A stretch of DNA of 53,984 nt, taken from assembly GCA_000437395.1 (NCBI GenBank), contig FR898172.1:1-53984 (forward strand), written 5' to 3'. How positions within the stretch are numbered: the stretch's first letter is position 1; each line of letters begins with the position of its first letter. The position numbers and the translations under genes were made by a program. Source of the stretch: Clostridium sp. CAG:288 (lineage in GTDB: Bacteria > Bacillota_I > Bacilli_A > RFN20 > CAG-288). The notes beneath the pieces were generated by a model. It worked only from the letters and a program-made list of their open reading frames with translations, searched no databases and was not told the origin of the DNA. Of this stretch, positions 22,167 through 32,674 are shown in pieces.

Positions 22167-24899
22167 TTAGTCTTCTTTATCTTCATAAATAACATTTAAT
22201 TTCTTTAACTTTAAACAAAGTTTATCTAATCCTTTAGGATTCATATGATAAGCTTGTAAAACCAAATCTACTCCTTTAGAAAATTCTTCTTCGTTTCTAT
22301 TTTCATCTAAAAGTTCAATATATCCAAAATCAAAGAAAGCTCCACTTGAATCCATAGGATCAAGATTATATGTATCAGTCGTTGAATACATTAAATTAAG
22401 TCCTAATAAGACTTTAGCTTCCCACAAGTTCTCACTAGCTTTTTCTAATAATTCAAAGAATTTATCAATATCTTTTTTGTATCCAAATCCATATCTATAA
22501 GCTAATGCAAGATAATATGTATATGTATCTTTATCTGTTATTGGTTTTAAGTCATCTAAAACAAGCAAAGCTAGTTTATCATAAGTTTCTTTTTCAATAT
22601 AACCATCCTTAAATCCACCTATTTTTCTGATAAATTGACTATTAAAACCTTTTAGCAAAGAATTCTTTATATAGTCATCTTTTAATTTAGTAGCAAAATA
22701 ATATTTGGCTAAAAACAAATTAGAATTAGCATAAGTATCATTAATAGATGCTAATACATCACCGGCTTCAGTTAAATTGCCATTATTAATGTTGATAATT
22801 GAATAGTTTATTTTTGCTTGAATATTGTCTTTCTTTGCAATACTAAAATTATAATTTGCTAACCCTTCATTCTTTTTAAAATAAACACCTTCATAATAAG
22901 CAACACCTAACAAATTTGATAAATATGTGCTCTTGGGAGCGTTATTAAAAACATAGTTAATTGCTGCTTGATCACACTTGTATCCAGCTACCTCTCTAAA
23001 CTTATATGATTGAAGTAACATATCTGGTTTTTTAGCATCATTGGATTCTAAAACTTTGAAGACATTTTCAAATATTGAAAAATCATCAGTTTCAGTGTTA
23101 TCTATTACAAAGTTCATAAAAGTTTTAGCCCAACCCTTATCACCATTACAGGCTCCGTCGATATAATATTTAACAGCTAAATTAACATTTAGAAAATAAG
23201 CATAATAATCTGCTATATATAAATTATATCCTTCTAAACATGATGCAGCCTTTTTATAGTTTGTTACAACTTGTTTATCAAATACTCCATTGTGTCTAGA
23301 TTCGCCATCTAAAAAAGCAGCTTTATATCTATATGCTGGTGGATATTTTGTATCTCTAATTATTTTATTAACTATTTTATAAACTTTTTGTTTAGAATTA
23401 CTATCATCTTTTGCTAAAAGAGCAGAACAATAAGCCAATCCTATATGAGGATAATTCTTTAAATCCTTATTATTAAGTTTATCGACAATTATATCTATTC
23501 TAGAAAAAGCATATCCTACTTTACAAACATTGTCATAATATTTTTCATCATCTAATTTTTCTAATAATTGTAAGCATTTAAGACAAACTTCATAGTTCTT
23601 ATTAAATTCATTTAAGGCATAACAATTTATCAATCCATCCAAAGCTAATGAGCTATCTAAATGGTTATATAATATTTTTATTGCTTCAAGAACATAATCG
23701 TTTCCAAACTCTCCAAGTGAATATAAATATCCAAGTTCAATATCACAAGCTTTATCTCCTGATTGTGCTGCTATCTTTAAATATTTAGCTGCTTTTTTGT
23801 GATCTTTTTCAAAACGATTTATTTCGTTAGCATATGAAAATCCTAATTCCTTACAAGCATATAAACAATCTTCATCAGCTAATTGAATAAGCATATTTTT
23901 AGCATCTTCTTCAAAGTCAAAATTATCTTCAGTTTGTAAGATAATTAAAGCCCAACTAGCTATTGTTAATTTGTATTTGCTAACATCTACCAATTTTATA
24001 TATTTATATGATTCTATAAGGTTTTCCTTAGAAGGCTTTTCCATTATAGCTGTAAGCATTAATTTAATAGCATCTTCATCGCCATTATCAGCAAGCTCTT
24101 TGTATTTGTTATAAACTTTAGTAGTAAAAGTTGTTTTAACGTCTTCATCAATGTAACAAATTATAGCTGCAAGTGGTGCCATCTTATTATCATAATCGTA
24201 AGCTTTTTCAATCCACTTTAATCCTTCAGTTATGTTTTTTTCACAATTATTGCCATAGATCAAATCAACGCCTAAAGAAATCATGCTATCAACATCGCCA
24301 ACTAAAGCACTTTTTAAAATCCATTTAAGTCTTTCATCATAGTCAACCTTAGTTCCATAGCCTGTTCCATAACATTCAGCTAAAATTTTGTATGCTGCCT
24401 GATTTCCAGCTTTTGCAGATTTGCTAAGCAATTCAAATCCTTTTTCTGGGTCAAGATTTTTATAAAAATAATATGATCCTAATTGATACATTGCATAAGG
24501 ATCTCCTGCTTTTGCTTTTTCTAAATATTCATATAAATCTTCTTCAAAGTTTATAATTTCAGAATGCGTTTCAGCATCTTCATTCTCATCATTTTCTGTA
24601 ATAGAAAAATAAAAAGCATCAAAAGCATTATCAAAATCTATAAAACTATTTTTACGATCAACTTCCTTAAATTTGTTATTTTCGTTCCATTCAACTGATT
24701 TCTTTAAATCTTTTTCAGTACCAAATCCAAATTGTAAACACCAACTATATAAAAAACTAAATTCCTTGCTATCTATTTTATGTTCATCTGCGTATTCAAA
24801 AACTTTAGTTCTTTCTTCCATTGGTAAAGAAAGATTCCACGGTTCTGGGTGTTTTATAAAATAAGCAATATATTCTTCTGCTGTATTTAATTTAACCAT
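22167..24899 (-). CDS. Large Sel1/TPR-type repeat protein
   Basis: This 910-residue protein has no signal peptide or membrane segment. Residues from about 125 onward contain repeated Sel1-like helical pairs, e.g. GDPYAMYQLGSYYFY, AKAGNQAAYKILAECYGTGY and AQSGDKACDIELGYLYSLGE. Such solenoids serve as scaffolds for protein-protein contact. The start has a GGGGG site. No enzymatic domain is seen, and it is not clearly in an operon. Its partner is unknown. Confidence 0.8.
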   Translation of the reverse strand: MVKLNTAEEYIAYFIKHPEPWNLSLPMEERTKVFEYADEHKIDSKEFSFLYSWCLQFGFGTEKDLKKSVEWNENNKFKEVDRKNSFIDFDNAFDAFYFSITENDENEDAETHSEIINFEEDLYEYLEKAKAGDPYAMYQLGSYYFYKNLDPEKGFELLSKSAKAGNQAAYKILAECYGTGYGTKVDYDERLKWILKSALVGDVDSMISLGVDLIYGNNCEKNITEGLKWIEKAYDYDNKMAPLAAIICYIDEDVKTTFTTKVYNKYKELADNGDEDAIKLMLTAIMEKPSKENLIESYKYIKLVDVSKYKLTIASWALIILQTEDNFDFEEDAKNMLIQLADEDCLYACKELGFSYANEINRFEKDHKKAAKYLKIAAQSGDKACDIELGYLYSLGEFGNDYVLEAIKILYNHLDSSLALDGLINCYALNEFNKNYEVCLKCLQLLEKLDDEKYYDNVCKVGYAFSRIDIIVDKLNNKDLKNYPHIGLAYCSALLAKDDSNSKQKVYKIVNKIIRDTKYPPAYRYKAAFLDGESRHNGVFDKQVVTNYKKAASCLEGYNLYIADYYAYFLNVNLAVKYYIDGACNGDKGWAKTFMNFVIDNTETDDFSIFENVFKVLESNDAKKPDMLLQSYKFREVAGYKCDQAAINYVFNNAPKSTYLSNLLGVAYYEGVYFKKNEGLANYNFSIAKKDNIQAKINYSIININNGNLTEAGDVLASINDTYANSNLFLAKYYFATKLKDDYIKNSLLKGFNSQFIRKIGGFKDGYIEKETYDKLALLVLDDLKPITDKDTYTYYLALAYRYGFGYKKDIDKFFELLEKASENLWEAKVLLGLNLMYSTTDTYNLDPMDSSGAFFDFGYIELLDENRNEEEFSKGVDLVLQAYHMNPKGLDKLCLKLKKLNVIYEDKED

Positions 24900-25032
24900 A
24901 ATATACCCCCATACAATAAATGAATTGTATCATAAACCATGAGTTTTGTCTTTCTTTTTGCTAACATATTTATCACTTTTGTCGATTAATTAATTTATTA
25001 GGTTTATAATATTGAAAAATGGAGAATAAAAA

Positions 25033-26541
25033 ATGAACGAACAAACAAGAATACATTTAACTAATCTTCAAAATAAGCTAAAAGAAATATCTAGATATTC
25101 TCATTGTGCTAGATTAATGAGCTTCGATAGAGAAACAATTGCACCAAAAGATGCTCTCGAGAATGAAAACGAAACACTAGATTTCCTTTATGCTAAAATT
25201 TTCGAAATCAAAAAAACAAAAGAATATGAAGAAAGTATAGTCTATCTTCATGATCACATCGATGAACTCGAGCCATTAGATCAAAGACTAATTACCCTTT
25301 TATATAGAAACTATGAAGACAATATTAATGTTACACCAGAACTCGATGCAAGACGAAACACGCTATTTAACAAAGCTTATGTCGATTGGTTAAAAGCTAA
25401 AAGCGAATCCAATTACTCTTTGTTTTCTAGTGACTTAAAAGATATTATAGAAATAACAAAAGAATTTATCGACTTACGTCCTGCAAAAAAAGAAATTATA
25501 TATGACAATTTAATTGGTGAATACGAAGAAGGAATGACCACCGAAAAGCTTGATAAATTCTTTAATAGCTTAAAAGAACGAATCGTTCCATTACTTAGAA
25601 AAATACAAAATTCAAAGACAAAGATAAGAACAGACTTTTTAACACGTCCAGTCAGTATAGAAAAGCAAGCAAAATTTTCTGAATACTTATTAAATGTTAT
25701 TGGATTTGATTTTAACAAAGGAATGCTTTCTACAACAGAGCATCCATTTACAAGCGATATTGGCTATAACGACGTTAGAGTTACTACTCACTATTATGAA
25801 AATCTCTTTTTATCAAACGTTTATTCTGTAATCCACGAAGGTGGACATGCTATATTTGGTCAATGCGAAACTCAAGACAAATATGATCATTTTATAGATC
25901 AAAGCATGACCATGGCAATGCACGAATCTGTTTCAAGATTCTACGAGAATAGAATCGGCCGTAGCCGAGAGTTTATTCACCTCATTTATCCTAAATTTAA
26001 AGAATTATTTGCTGATGAGTTCAGTGATGTTAGTGAAGAAGAACTTTATAATGGAGTCAATGTTGTCAAAGCATCTTTAATTAGAACTGAAGCAGATGAA
26101 TTAACATATTCATTACACATTATTGTTAGATATGAAATGGAAAAAGCTTTATCTGAAGGAAGAATTACAGTCGATGAAGCCCCAGCAATGTGGAATAAGT
26201 TATATGAAGAATACTTAGGAGTTAAACCAAATAACGATAGTGAAGGTATTCTCCAAGATGTTCACTGGGCAAGTGGCTTTGGCTATTTCCCTACTTATGC
26301 TCTAGGCAATGCTTATAACGCTATGTATATTTTAGAAATGCAAAAATACTTTGATATCTTTAAAGCTGTTGAAAACGGCGAAATGCATAAAATAAATTCT
26401 TGGATGAAAGAACATGTATTTAAAAACGCCTCAGTTTTAGATCCAAACGATTGGATAAAAAGTATATGTGATAAAGAGCTTGATCCAACACCTTACTTAG
26501 ATTATTTAGAAGAAAAATACAGTAAAATTTATAAATTATAA
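25033..26541 (+). CDS. M32-family metallocarboxypeptidase
   Basis: This 502-residue zinc carboxypeptidase has the M32 active-site motif SVIHEGGHAIFGQ (HEGGH) near residue 270, a following ESVSRFYENRIGRS helix that supplies the third zinc ligand, and the late motif VHWASGFGYFPTYALGNAYNA. It trims peptides from the C terminus in the cytoplasm. The ATG follows GGAGAA. A 41-bp gap separates it from an M3 oligopeptidase gene, so they probably form a peptide-degradation operon. Confidence 0.92.
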   Translation: MNEQTRIHLTNLQNKLKEISRYSHCARLMSFDRETIAPKDALENENETLDFLYAKIFEIKKTKEYEESIVYLHDHIDELEPLDQRLITLLYRNYEDNINVTPELDARRNTLFNKAYVDWLKAKSESNYSLFSSDLKDIIEITKEFIDLRPAKKEIIYDNLIGEYEEGMTTEKLDKFFNSLKERIVPLLRKIQNSKTKIRTDFLTRPVSIEKQAKFSEYLLNVIGFDFNKGMLSTTEHPFTSDIGYNDVRVTTHYYENLFLSNVYSVIHEGGHAIFGQCETQDKYDHFIDQSMTMAMHESVSRFYENRIGRSREFIHLIYPKFKELFADEFSDVSEEELYNGVNVVKASLIRTEADELTYSLHIIVRYEMEKALSEGRITVDEAPAMWNKLYEEYLGVKPNNDSEGILQDVHWASGFGYFPTYALGNAYNAMYILEMQKYFDIFKAVENGEMHKINSWMKEHVFKNASVLDPNDWIKSICDKELDPTPYLDYLEEKYSKIYKL

Positions 26542-26582
26542 ATTTATATGTCAATACTATTAGAAAGGAATACAAAAATAAA

Positions 26583-28289
26583 ATGGAATTTACAAATTTT
26601 AAAGATTTAAAAGTCTATAAACCAGACCCAGAAAAGATTAAAAAGCAATATGAAGAAATTACAAATAGAATCACTAACGCTCAAACACCAGACGAAGCAA
26701 CAAATGCAATCTTAGATAGTTTTAGACTACAAGATGAAATATCCACCAACTTCGATATTATTTATATTAGACAAACAATTAATACTTTAGATGAAGAATA
26801 TTCAAAACTAAACGATTATTGCGATGAAATCATGCCAGTAATTCAAGAATATTCTAGCGCTGTTGATAAAGCTATTTTAAACTCACGTTTTCTTGAAGAA
26901 ATCGGTGAGAAATTCGGAAAACACTATATCGATTTATTAAAAGTTTCTGACAAAACATTTAAGCCTGAAATCATTGACTATTTAATAAATGAAAATAAAC
27001 TTCAATCACAATATAGAAAAGTAGTAAGTTCTGCTCAAATAGAATATAAAGGAAAGACATACACCCTTGCCCAATTAGGTTCTTTAATGCAGTCACAAGA
27101 TCGTGAAGTTAGAAAAGAAACAAATGAATTATATTGGAACTTCTATGCTGAACACGACAAAGAAATAGGCGATATTTACGATAAACTAGTTAAAGTAAGA
27201 ACAACTATTGCACAAAAGCTCGGCTATGATAATTTCATTCAATTAGGTTACGATCGTTTATTAAGAATCGGTTACAACTACGAAGATGTTAAAAATTATA
27301 GAGACGAAGTTTACATAAACATTGTTCCACTTTCTAATGAATTATTTGAAAGAAAAATTAAAAGAATTGGTATAACTGATCCACACTATTACGATTATAG
27401 CCTTACATTTAAATCAGGCAATCCTGTACCAAAAGGAAACTGTGAAGAATTAGTTGAAGCAGCTAGCCATATGTATTCAAAAATGAATCACATTGCTTCT
27501 GAAAAATTTGAATTTATGAGATCACATGGACTATTTGACTTAGAAAGTAAAAAAGGTAAAGCTCCAGGTGGTTATGAAGCTTATGTACCAGGAATTAAAG
27601 CCCCATTCATTTTTTCAAACTTCAATGGAACATCTGGTGATATCGATGTACTAACACATGAATTTGGACACGCTCTACAAGCTTTCTTAGGCTCATCATA
27701 TGTTGTTCCAAGCTACCGTTCACCAGGCTATGAATGCTGTGAAATGCATTCTATGTCTATGGAATTCTTTGCTTATCCATATATTTCTCTTCTAGTAGGT
27801 GAAGAACAAGATGAAAAATATAGATATAACCATTTAGTTTCAGCTATTAATTTTATTCCATACGGTGTAAGCGTCGATGAATTCCAACATTTTGTCTATG
27901 CAAACCCAGAGGCAACGCATGAACAAAGAAAAGCTGAGTGGAGAAAAATCGAAAAGAAATATTTACCACACAGAAAATATGAAGACAATGCCTTCCTTGA
28001 ATCTGGTGGTTATTGGTTGAGACAAACTCATATCTTTGATTCACCATTCTATTATATCGATTATACTATTGCTCAAGTTGTCGCCTTTGAATTCTTTATT
28101 GAATCCTTAGATAACTATAAAGCTACATTTGAAAAGTATTTAAAATTTGATAGATTAGGTGGTGCTTACCCTTATAAAGAATTATTAAAAGAAGCAGACA
28201 TTAAAGATCCAATGGTAACAGGAACAATCGCTTCTATAACACCAAGATTAAAAGATTACCTTTCAAAGATTAACGATTTCAAATATTAA
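26583..28289 (+). CDS. M3-family oligoendopeptidase
   Basis: This 568-residue zinc endopeptidase has the M3 motif LTHEFGHALQAF (HEFGH) near residue 360 and a downstream YECCEMHSMSMEFFAYP helix with the third ligand Glu. It lacks a signal peptide, so it degrades oligopeptides in the cytoplasm. It follows the M32 peptidase gene and ends at a strong terminator. Confidence 0.92.
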   Translation: MEFTNFKDLKVYKPDPEKIKKQYEEITNRITNAQTPDEATNAILDSFRLQDEISTNFDIIYIRQTINTLDEEYSKLNDYCDEIMPVIQEYSSAVDKAILNSRFLEEIGEKFGKHYIDLLKVSDKTFKPEIIDYLINENKLQSQYRKVVSSAQIEYKGKTYTLAQLGSLMQSQDREVRKETNELYWNFYAEHDKEIGDIYDKLVKVRTTIAQKLGYDNFIQLGYDRLLRIGYNYEDVKNYRDEVYINIVPLSNELFERKIKRIGITDPHYYDYSLTFKSGNPVPKGNCEELVEAASHMYSKMNHIASEKFEFMRSHGLFDLESKKGKAPGGYEAYVPGIKAPFIFSNFNGTSGDIDVLTHEFGHALQAFLGSSYVVPSYRSPGYECCEMHSMSMEFFAYPYISLLVGEEQDEKYRYNHLVSAINFIPYGVSVDEFQHFVYANPEATHEQRKAEWRKIEKKYLPHRKYEDNAFLESGGYWLRQTHIFDSPFYYIDYTIAQVVAFEFFIESLDNYKATFEKYLKFDRLGGAYPYKELLKEADIKDPMVTGTIASITPRLKDYLSKINDFKY

Positions 28290-28301
28290 TTAAGAAATGA
28301 C

Positions 28302-28328
28302 AAAGCTCCTTTTAAAGGAGCTTTTATT
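28302..28328 (+). terminator. Rho-independent terminator of the peptidase operon
   Basis: AAAGCTCCTT pairs with AAGGAGCTTT around a tiny loop, followed by a T-rich tail, 12 bp after the stop codon. Confidence 0.85.
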
Positions 28329-28359
28329 ATAAATAAAAAAGATATTTAGCTTTAATTAA

Positions 28360-29223
28360 CTAAATACCTCTTTCATATCTTCTTATAACAATTCCAATTG
28401 TATCTATAACATCACTAGCAGTTATAGAATGAAGAGAATAAGATTTTAATTTACTAACAAGTTTGCAAGCTTCATTCATTAAAAAATGACTCATAGAAAC
28501 AGCATCCAACAAAGAACAATCAATATAAACTATAAAACTTGCAATCATACCAGCAAGCATATCACCAGATCCAGCTTTAGCAAGTCCAGCATTACCATTA
28601 TTTATTAAATAGCTATTAACGCCATCAGTTATTATACTTTCATGGTCTTTTAAATCAATAACTATATTGTATTCTTTAGCCAAGCTATAACATTTATCTT
28701 TTAGATCAATTGCATGTTTATTAGTCACATTAACTTCAAATAATCTTTCAAATTCTTTTAGATGTGGCGTTAAAACAATTTTTGCACTGCTTTCTTTAAG
28801 CTTATTTAAGCCAATATTTTTTAGAGCATCTAGACCACCAGCATCTATTATTAATTTTCCCTTATAATTTGATAACAAGAAATCTAAAGCTTCTTCTTTT
28901 TTTGAATCTACAATTCCATTTCCAAATAATATTGAGGAGTATTTTAAACATTTTGTTAAAACTTTTTCATCGTAAAAATTATCATCTTCAAAAACTTCAT
29001 ATATTACTTCTGGATTAACACATGCAACTCTATTATATACGCTTTTTGTTACACCTAAGCAAACATATCCTACACCGCATTTTAAAGCTGCTGAGCTAGC
29101 AATAACGATAGATCCAGGATAATTTATACTACCACCGATAATTATTGTTTTTCCATAAGTACCTTTATTAGAGTCTTCTTTACGAATAAACAAATAATCC
29201 AAAAATTTATTATTCTTGTACAT
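28360..29223 (-). CDS. nnrD: ADP/ATP-dependent NAD(P)H-hydrate dehydratase
   Basis: This 287-residue protein repairs hydrated NAD(P)H. It shows the YjeF C-terminal (ribokinase-like) domain: GKTIIIGGSINYPGS, AALKCGVGYV, LFGNGIV near 100, KIVLTPHLKEFERLF near 165 and NAGLAKAGSGDMLAGMIASF near 225 (the phosphate-binding site). The N-terminal epimerase domain found in fused forms is absent. Its start lies inside the end of the upstream nucleotidase gene (14-bp overlap). Confidence 0.9.
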   Translation of the reverse strand: MYKNNKFLDYLFIRKEDSNKGTYGKTIIIGGSINYPGSIVIASSAALKCGVGYVCLGVTKSVYNRVACVNPEVIYEVFEDDNFYDEKVLTKCLKYSSILFGNGIVDSKKEEALDFLLSNYKGKLIIDAGGLDALKNIGLNKLKESSAKIVLTPHLKEFERLFEVNVTNKHAIDLKDKCYSLAKEYNIVIDLKDHESIITDGVNSYLINNGNAGLAKAGSGDMLAGMIASFIVYIDCSLLDAVSMSHFLMNEACKLVSKLKSYSLHSITASDVIDTIGIVIRRYERGI

Positions 29224-30763
29224 AATTTAAAACGAATTGACCTTTTGTAGTATAATCACTAGCGTTAATAGTGCCTTCTTGCTTTAAAAGATAATCAGCT
29301 GTGATATCTCTATAGTTATAAAATTCACTACCTTCTTTAGTAAGTTTTCCTAAAATTTCAAAATCTGTGAAGTAGTCATAAATTCTAAAAACATTTCGAT
29401 GTGTAGCTAAATAGTCGATAACTGCGACTTTATAATATTTATTGCTTTCGATTAAATCTGGGTTAATACAACAAATACTATTGTATTGGGCTTCATTAAT
29501 AATATCCGAGCCTTTTGCATTAATAACATATATTTCGTTATTAAATGGTAAAGCTTTATAAAGATCAGAATAAGTGATAGTACCAGGCCCTATACTAGAT
29601 CTGGATTTATTACACATAGCTAAGTCAATTTCATATCCTTGACTTATAGCTTCTAAAGCAATTGCTTTAGAAACTAAATTTGGCAATATAGCTTTCGTAC
29701 CATCTACAGAATAATCGGATTGAGATAGGGAGCCATTAATGTTAGCTAAAACTTTGCAACCTATATCTTTAGTTTCAGATGTGTATTTTTCATATAACGA
29801 TTCTATTTTTGAATCATATGAAGTTATATTTCTAATTTCAGAAGTATTACTACGATGATTGTCATTTGTAACTAGAGATACCTCACCATCTTTATCCACA
29901 GATAATGATATTTCACTATATCCTCTACCATTACAACCAGATTGGACAAATGGAACTCCATTATATTCAGAAGCTTCATATTGATGAGAGTGAGCACAAA
30001 AAACTGCATCAACATATCTTTTATTACTTTTGTTACTTATATTTGTAATTCCAACACATCCAGCAAGCATTTCATCAGCTGAAGAATGAGCATCAACAAC
30101 TACTACATCAACATTTTCTTCCGTTCTAAGTTTATCTGATAATCTTGTAATAATACTTTCAGGATCCAAGAATACATATGAATCGACAAATCCTGAAGTA
30201 ATTGAAGTGATTTGATTTGTTCCAATTATCCCGATTATTCCGACTTTTAATCCGTTTTCAAGATTCTTAACAACATATTCTTGTCCTAATTCATCTGCAT
30301 GATCTTTAACAATTAGATTTTCTCTATCAAAGTGATAAATATTAGACGCTAAGAATGGAGTTTGATAGTTTGTATCACTATCTTTTAAATTCATATTTTT
30401 AGTAATATATTCAGCACCCCAGTCAAATTCATGATTGCCTAAAGTAAAGCAATCAAATTCAACTGTATTCATAACTTCAGTTAAAAATTGACCATAGTTT
30501 AAATTTGACTCAATAGAGCCTTGCCACATATCTCCAGAATTTAAAATAAGAGTATTCTTTTCTTTACCCTTTTGTTTAAAAAATGTTCCTTGTTTTAAAA
30601 TACCTAATTCACTTGACGATTTATTATAAACTGCTGCGCCGTGAAAATCATTCATAGCATATAATGTAACTTCTCTATCTTTTCCGTTATTGTTTGAATT
30701 ATTACATGAAGGTAACATAACAACGGACATAATTAAAACTAATAATAATCCTGCTTTTTTCAT
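29210..30763 (-). CDS. Surface lipoprotein 5'-nucleotidase/metallophosphatase
   Basis: This 517-residue lipoprotein (lipobox LPSC, Cys20) belongs to the UshA/YfkN-type 5'-nucleotidases. The metallophosphatase domain has LYAMNDFHGA, GNHEFDWG and FCAHSHQ metal motifs. The C-terminal part (about 340-500), with NKSRSSIGPGTITYSDLYKALPF, is the substrate-binding domain. It would dephosphorylate nucleotides outside the cell for salvage. The start has a GGGGAAA site. It overlaps nnrD by 14 bp. Confidence 0.9.
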   Translation of the reverse strand: MKKAGLLLVLIMSVVMLPSCNNSNNNGKDREVTLYAMNDFHGAAVYNKSSSELGILKQGTFFKQKGKEKNTLILNSGDMWQGSIESNLNYGQFLTEVMNTVEFDCFTLGNHEFDWGAEYITKNMNLKDSDTNYQTPFLASNIYHFDRENLIVKDHADELGQEYVVKNLENGLKVGIIGIIGTNQITSITSGFVDSYVFLDPESIITRLSDKLRTEENVDVVVVDAHSSADEMLAGCVGITNISNKSNKRYVDAVFCAHSHQYEASEYNGVPFVQSGCNGRGYSEISLSVDKDGEVSLVTNDNHRSNTSEIRNITSYDSKIESLYEKYTSETKDIGCKVLANINGSLSQSDYSVDGTKAILPNLVSKAIALEAISQGYEIDLAMCNKSRSSIGPGTITYSDLYKALPFNNEIYVINAKGSDIINEAQYNSICCINPDLIESNKYYKVAVIDYLATHRNVFRIYDYFTDFEILGKLTKEGSEFYNYRDITADYLLKQEGTINASDYTTKGQFVLNYVQE

Positions 30764-30773
30764 ATTTTCCCCT

Positions 30774-30798
30774 TAAAAAAGGCTAGTTATCCTAGCCT
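30774..30798 (-). terminator. Terminator of the ATP synthase operon
   Basis: AGGCTAG (30780-30786) pairs with CTAGCCT (30792-30798), followed by a U run on the minus strand, two bases after the atpC stop. Confidence 0.9.
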
Positions 30799-30799
30799 G

Positions 30800-31228
30800 T
30801 TATTTCTTTAATCTTTCACGTCCAGCTAAATTTTCTAGGCTCAATTTAATTTCTTGAATATTAATTTCGTCTTCGATCTTTTTAGCTTCTTCTTTTTCTT
30901 TTGCAACTGCTAATCTTTCTTTAGCATTAGCTAATAATTCTTTAACCAATTTAAAATCAATTTGATTTTTAAAGAAAGCAGCATCTGCTAATATTGTCAC
31001 TTTGCTAAAATCAACATAAATAATGCCTTCTGACATTGCCATATCGTATTTGTGCATTTCAGTTTTAAACATTATTGGTGAAGGTGCTAAAGTAGTCACA
31101 AAAGGAGAATGTCCTGGCATAATACCTAACATTCCTTCTGTTCCTTTAACTTCAAGATAAGTTACGCCTTCTCTATCTAAGATAGTTCCATTTGGTGTAA
31201 TTATCGTCAACTTCATTGTCTTAGCCAT
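30800..31228 (-). CDS. atpC: F1 ATP synthase epsilon subunit
   Basis: This 142-residue protein is the epsilon subunit of the F1 stalk. It has the beta-sandwich (LTIITPNGTILDREGVTYLE, GMLGIMPGHSPFVTTLAP) and a C-terminal helical hairpin. It is the last gene of the atp operon. Confidence 0.95.
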   Translation of the reverse strand: MAKTMKLTIITPNGTILDREGVTYLEVKGTEGMLGIMPGHSPFVTTLAPSPIMFKTEMHKYDMAMSEGIIYVDFSKVTILADAAFFKNQIDFKLVKELLANAKERLAVAKEKEEAKKIEDEINIQEIKLSLENLAGRERLKK

Positions 31229-31240
31229 GATTTTTTCCTT

Positions 31241-32662
31241 TTATTTTTCTTCTTTTAACATTTGTGCTTTCTTAACTGCATCTTCGATAGTGCCGACATA
31301 TAAGAAAGCTTGTTCTGGTAAATCATCATATTTACCTTCCAAAATTTCTTTAAATGATCTAACAGTTTCACTAACTGGAACAAAGACACCTTTGATGTTG
31401 TTAAACACCTCAGCGACGAAGAACGGCTGAGATAAAAAGTTACGAATTCTTCTTGCTCTAGCAACAATAACCTTGTCTTCTTCAGATAATTCATCCATAC
31501 CTAAAATAGCAATGATATCTTGAAGTTCTTTAAATCTTTGTAATATTTGTTGAACTTGTCTAGCTACTTCATAATGTTCTTTACCAATAATTTGTGGATC
31601 TAAGATAGTCGATGAAGATTCAAGTGGATCAACTGCTGGATAAATACCTAAAGCTGAAGTTTTACGATCCAAAACTGTCTTAGCATCCAAGTGAGAGAAC
31701 GTTGTAGCTGGTGCTGGGTCAGTTAAGTCATCTGCTGGGACGTAAATTGCTTGAACAGAAGTAACTGAACCATTCTTAGTTGAAGTAATTCTTTCTTGTA
31801 ATTGTCCCATTTCAGTAGCTAATGTTGGTTGATAACCAACAGCTGATGGCATACGTCCTAAAAGAGCACTAACCTCACTACCTGCTTGAGTAAAACGGAA
31901 AATGTTATCGATAAATAATAAAACATCTTGATGTTCTTTATCTCTAAAATATTCAGCCATGGTTAAGCCGCTTAAAGCAACTCTCATACGTGCGCCTGGC
32001 GGTTCATTCATTTGACCGAAGACAAGTGCTGTCTTAGACAAAACACCAGACTCTTTCATTTCGTGATATAAATCGTTACCTTCTCTTGTTCTTTCACCTA
32101 CACCAGCAAAGACAGATATACCACCTTTATTGCTAGCAATGTTGTGAATCAACTCTTGAATTAAAACAGTTTTACCAACACCTGCGCCACCGAATAAACC
32201 GATTTTACCACCTTTAACATAAGGACATAAAAGGTCGATAACTTTAATACCAGTTTCCAATATTTCAGAAGATGTTGTTTGTTCTTGGAAAGAAGGTGGT
32301 AATCTATGAATTGGCATAACCATGCCACTTTCTCTTTCAAAAGGCATATCGTCTATAGGATTGCCTAAAATATTAAACATTCTTCCTAATGTTTTTTCAC
32401 CAACTGGAACTTGAATAGGTGCTCCAGTATCGATTGCTTCAATTCCACGAGCTAATCCCTCTGTTGGCCCCATAGCTACGCTACGAGCAACATCATCACC
32501 AATGTGTTGCATAACTTCAGTAACAAGTGTTTCGCCGTTACTAAGCTTAATTTCGATAGCGTTGAGTAATTGTGGTAAAGTTCCATCGCTAAATTTTACA
32601 TCAACAATTGGTCCTTGTACTTGAACAATGTAACCTTTGTTTAAAGTCTTTTTTTCACTCAT
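31241..32662 (-). CDS. atpD: F1 ATP synthase beta subunit (catalytic)
   Basis: This 473-residue protein is the catalytic subunit. The P-loop is GGAGVGKT, the catalytic Glu lies in GVGERTREGNDLYHEM, Walker B is VLLFIDNIFRF and the DELSEED-type helix reads MDELSEEDK. It forms the alternating hexamer with AtpA. Length and motifs are normal. Confidence 0.97.
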   Translation of the reverse strand: MSEKKTLNKGYIVQVQGPIVDVKFSDGTLPQLLNAIEIKLSNGETLVTEVMQHIGDDVARSVAMGPTEGLARGIEAIDTGAPIQVPVGEKTLGRMFNILGNPIDDMPFERESGMVMPIHRLPPSFQEQTTSSEILETGIKVIDLLCPYVKGGKIGLFGGAGVGKTVLIQELIHNIASNKGGISVFAGVGERTREGNDLYHEMKESGVLSKTALVFGQMNEPPGARMRVALSGLTMAEYFRDKEHQDVLLFIDNIFRFTQAGSEVSALLGRMPSAVGYQPTLATEMGQLQERITSTKNGSVTSVQAIYVPADDLTDPAPATTFSHLDAKTVLDRKTSALGIYPAVDPLESSSTILDPQIIGKEHYEVARQVQQILQRFKELQDIIAILGMDELSEEDKVIVARARRIRNFLSQPFFVAEVFNNIKGVFVPVSETVRSFKEILEGKYDDLPEQAFLYVGTIEDAVKKAQMLKEEK

Positions 32663-32674
32663 TGTTAATCTCCT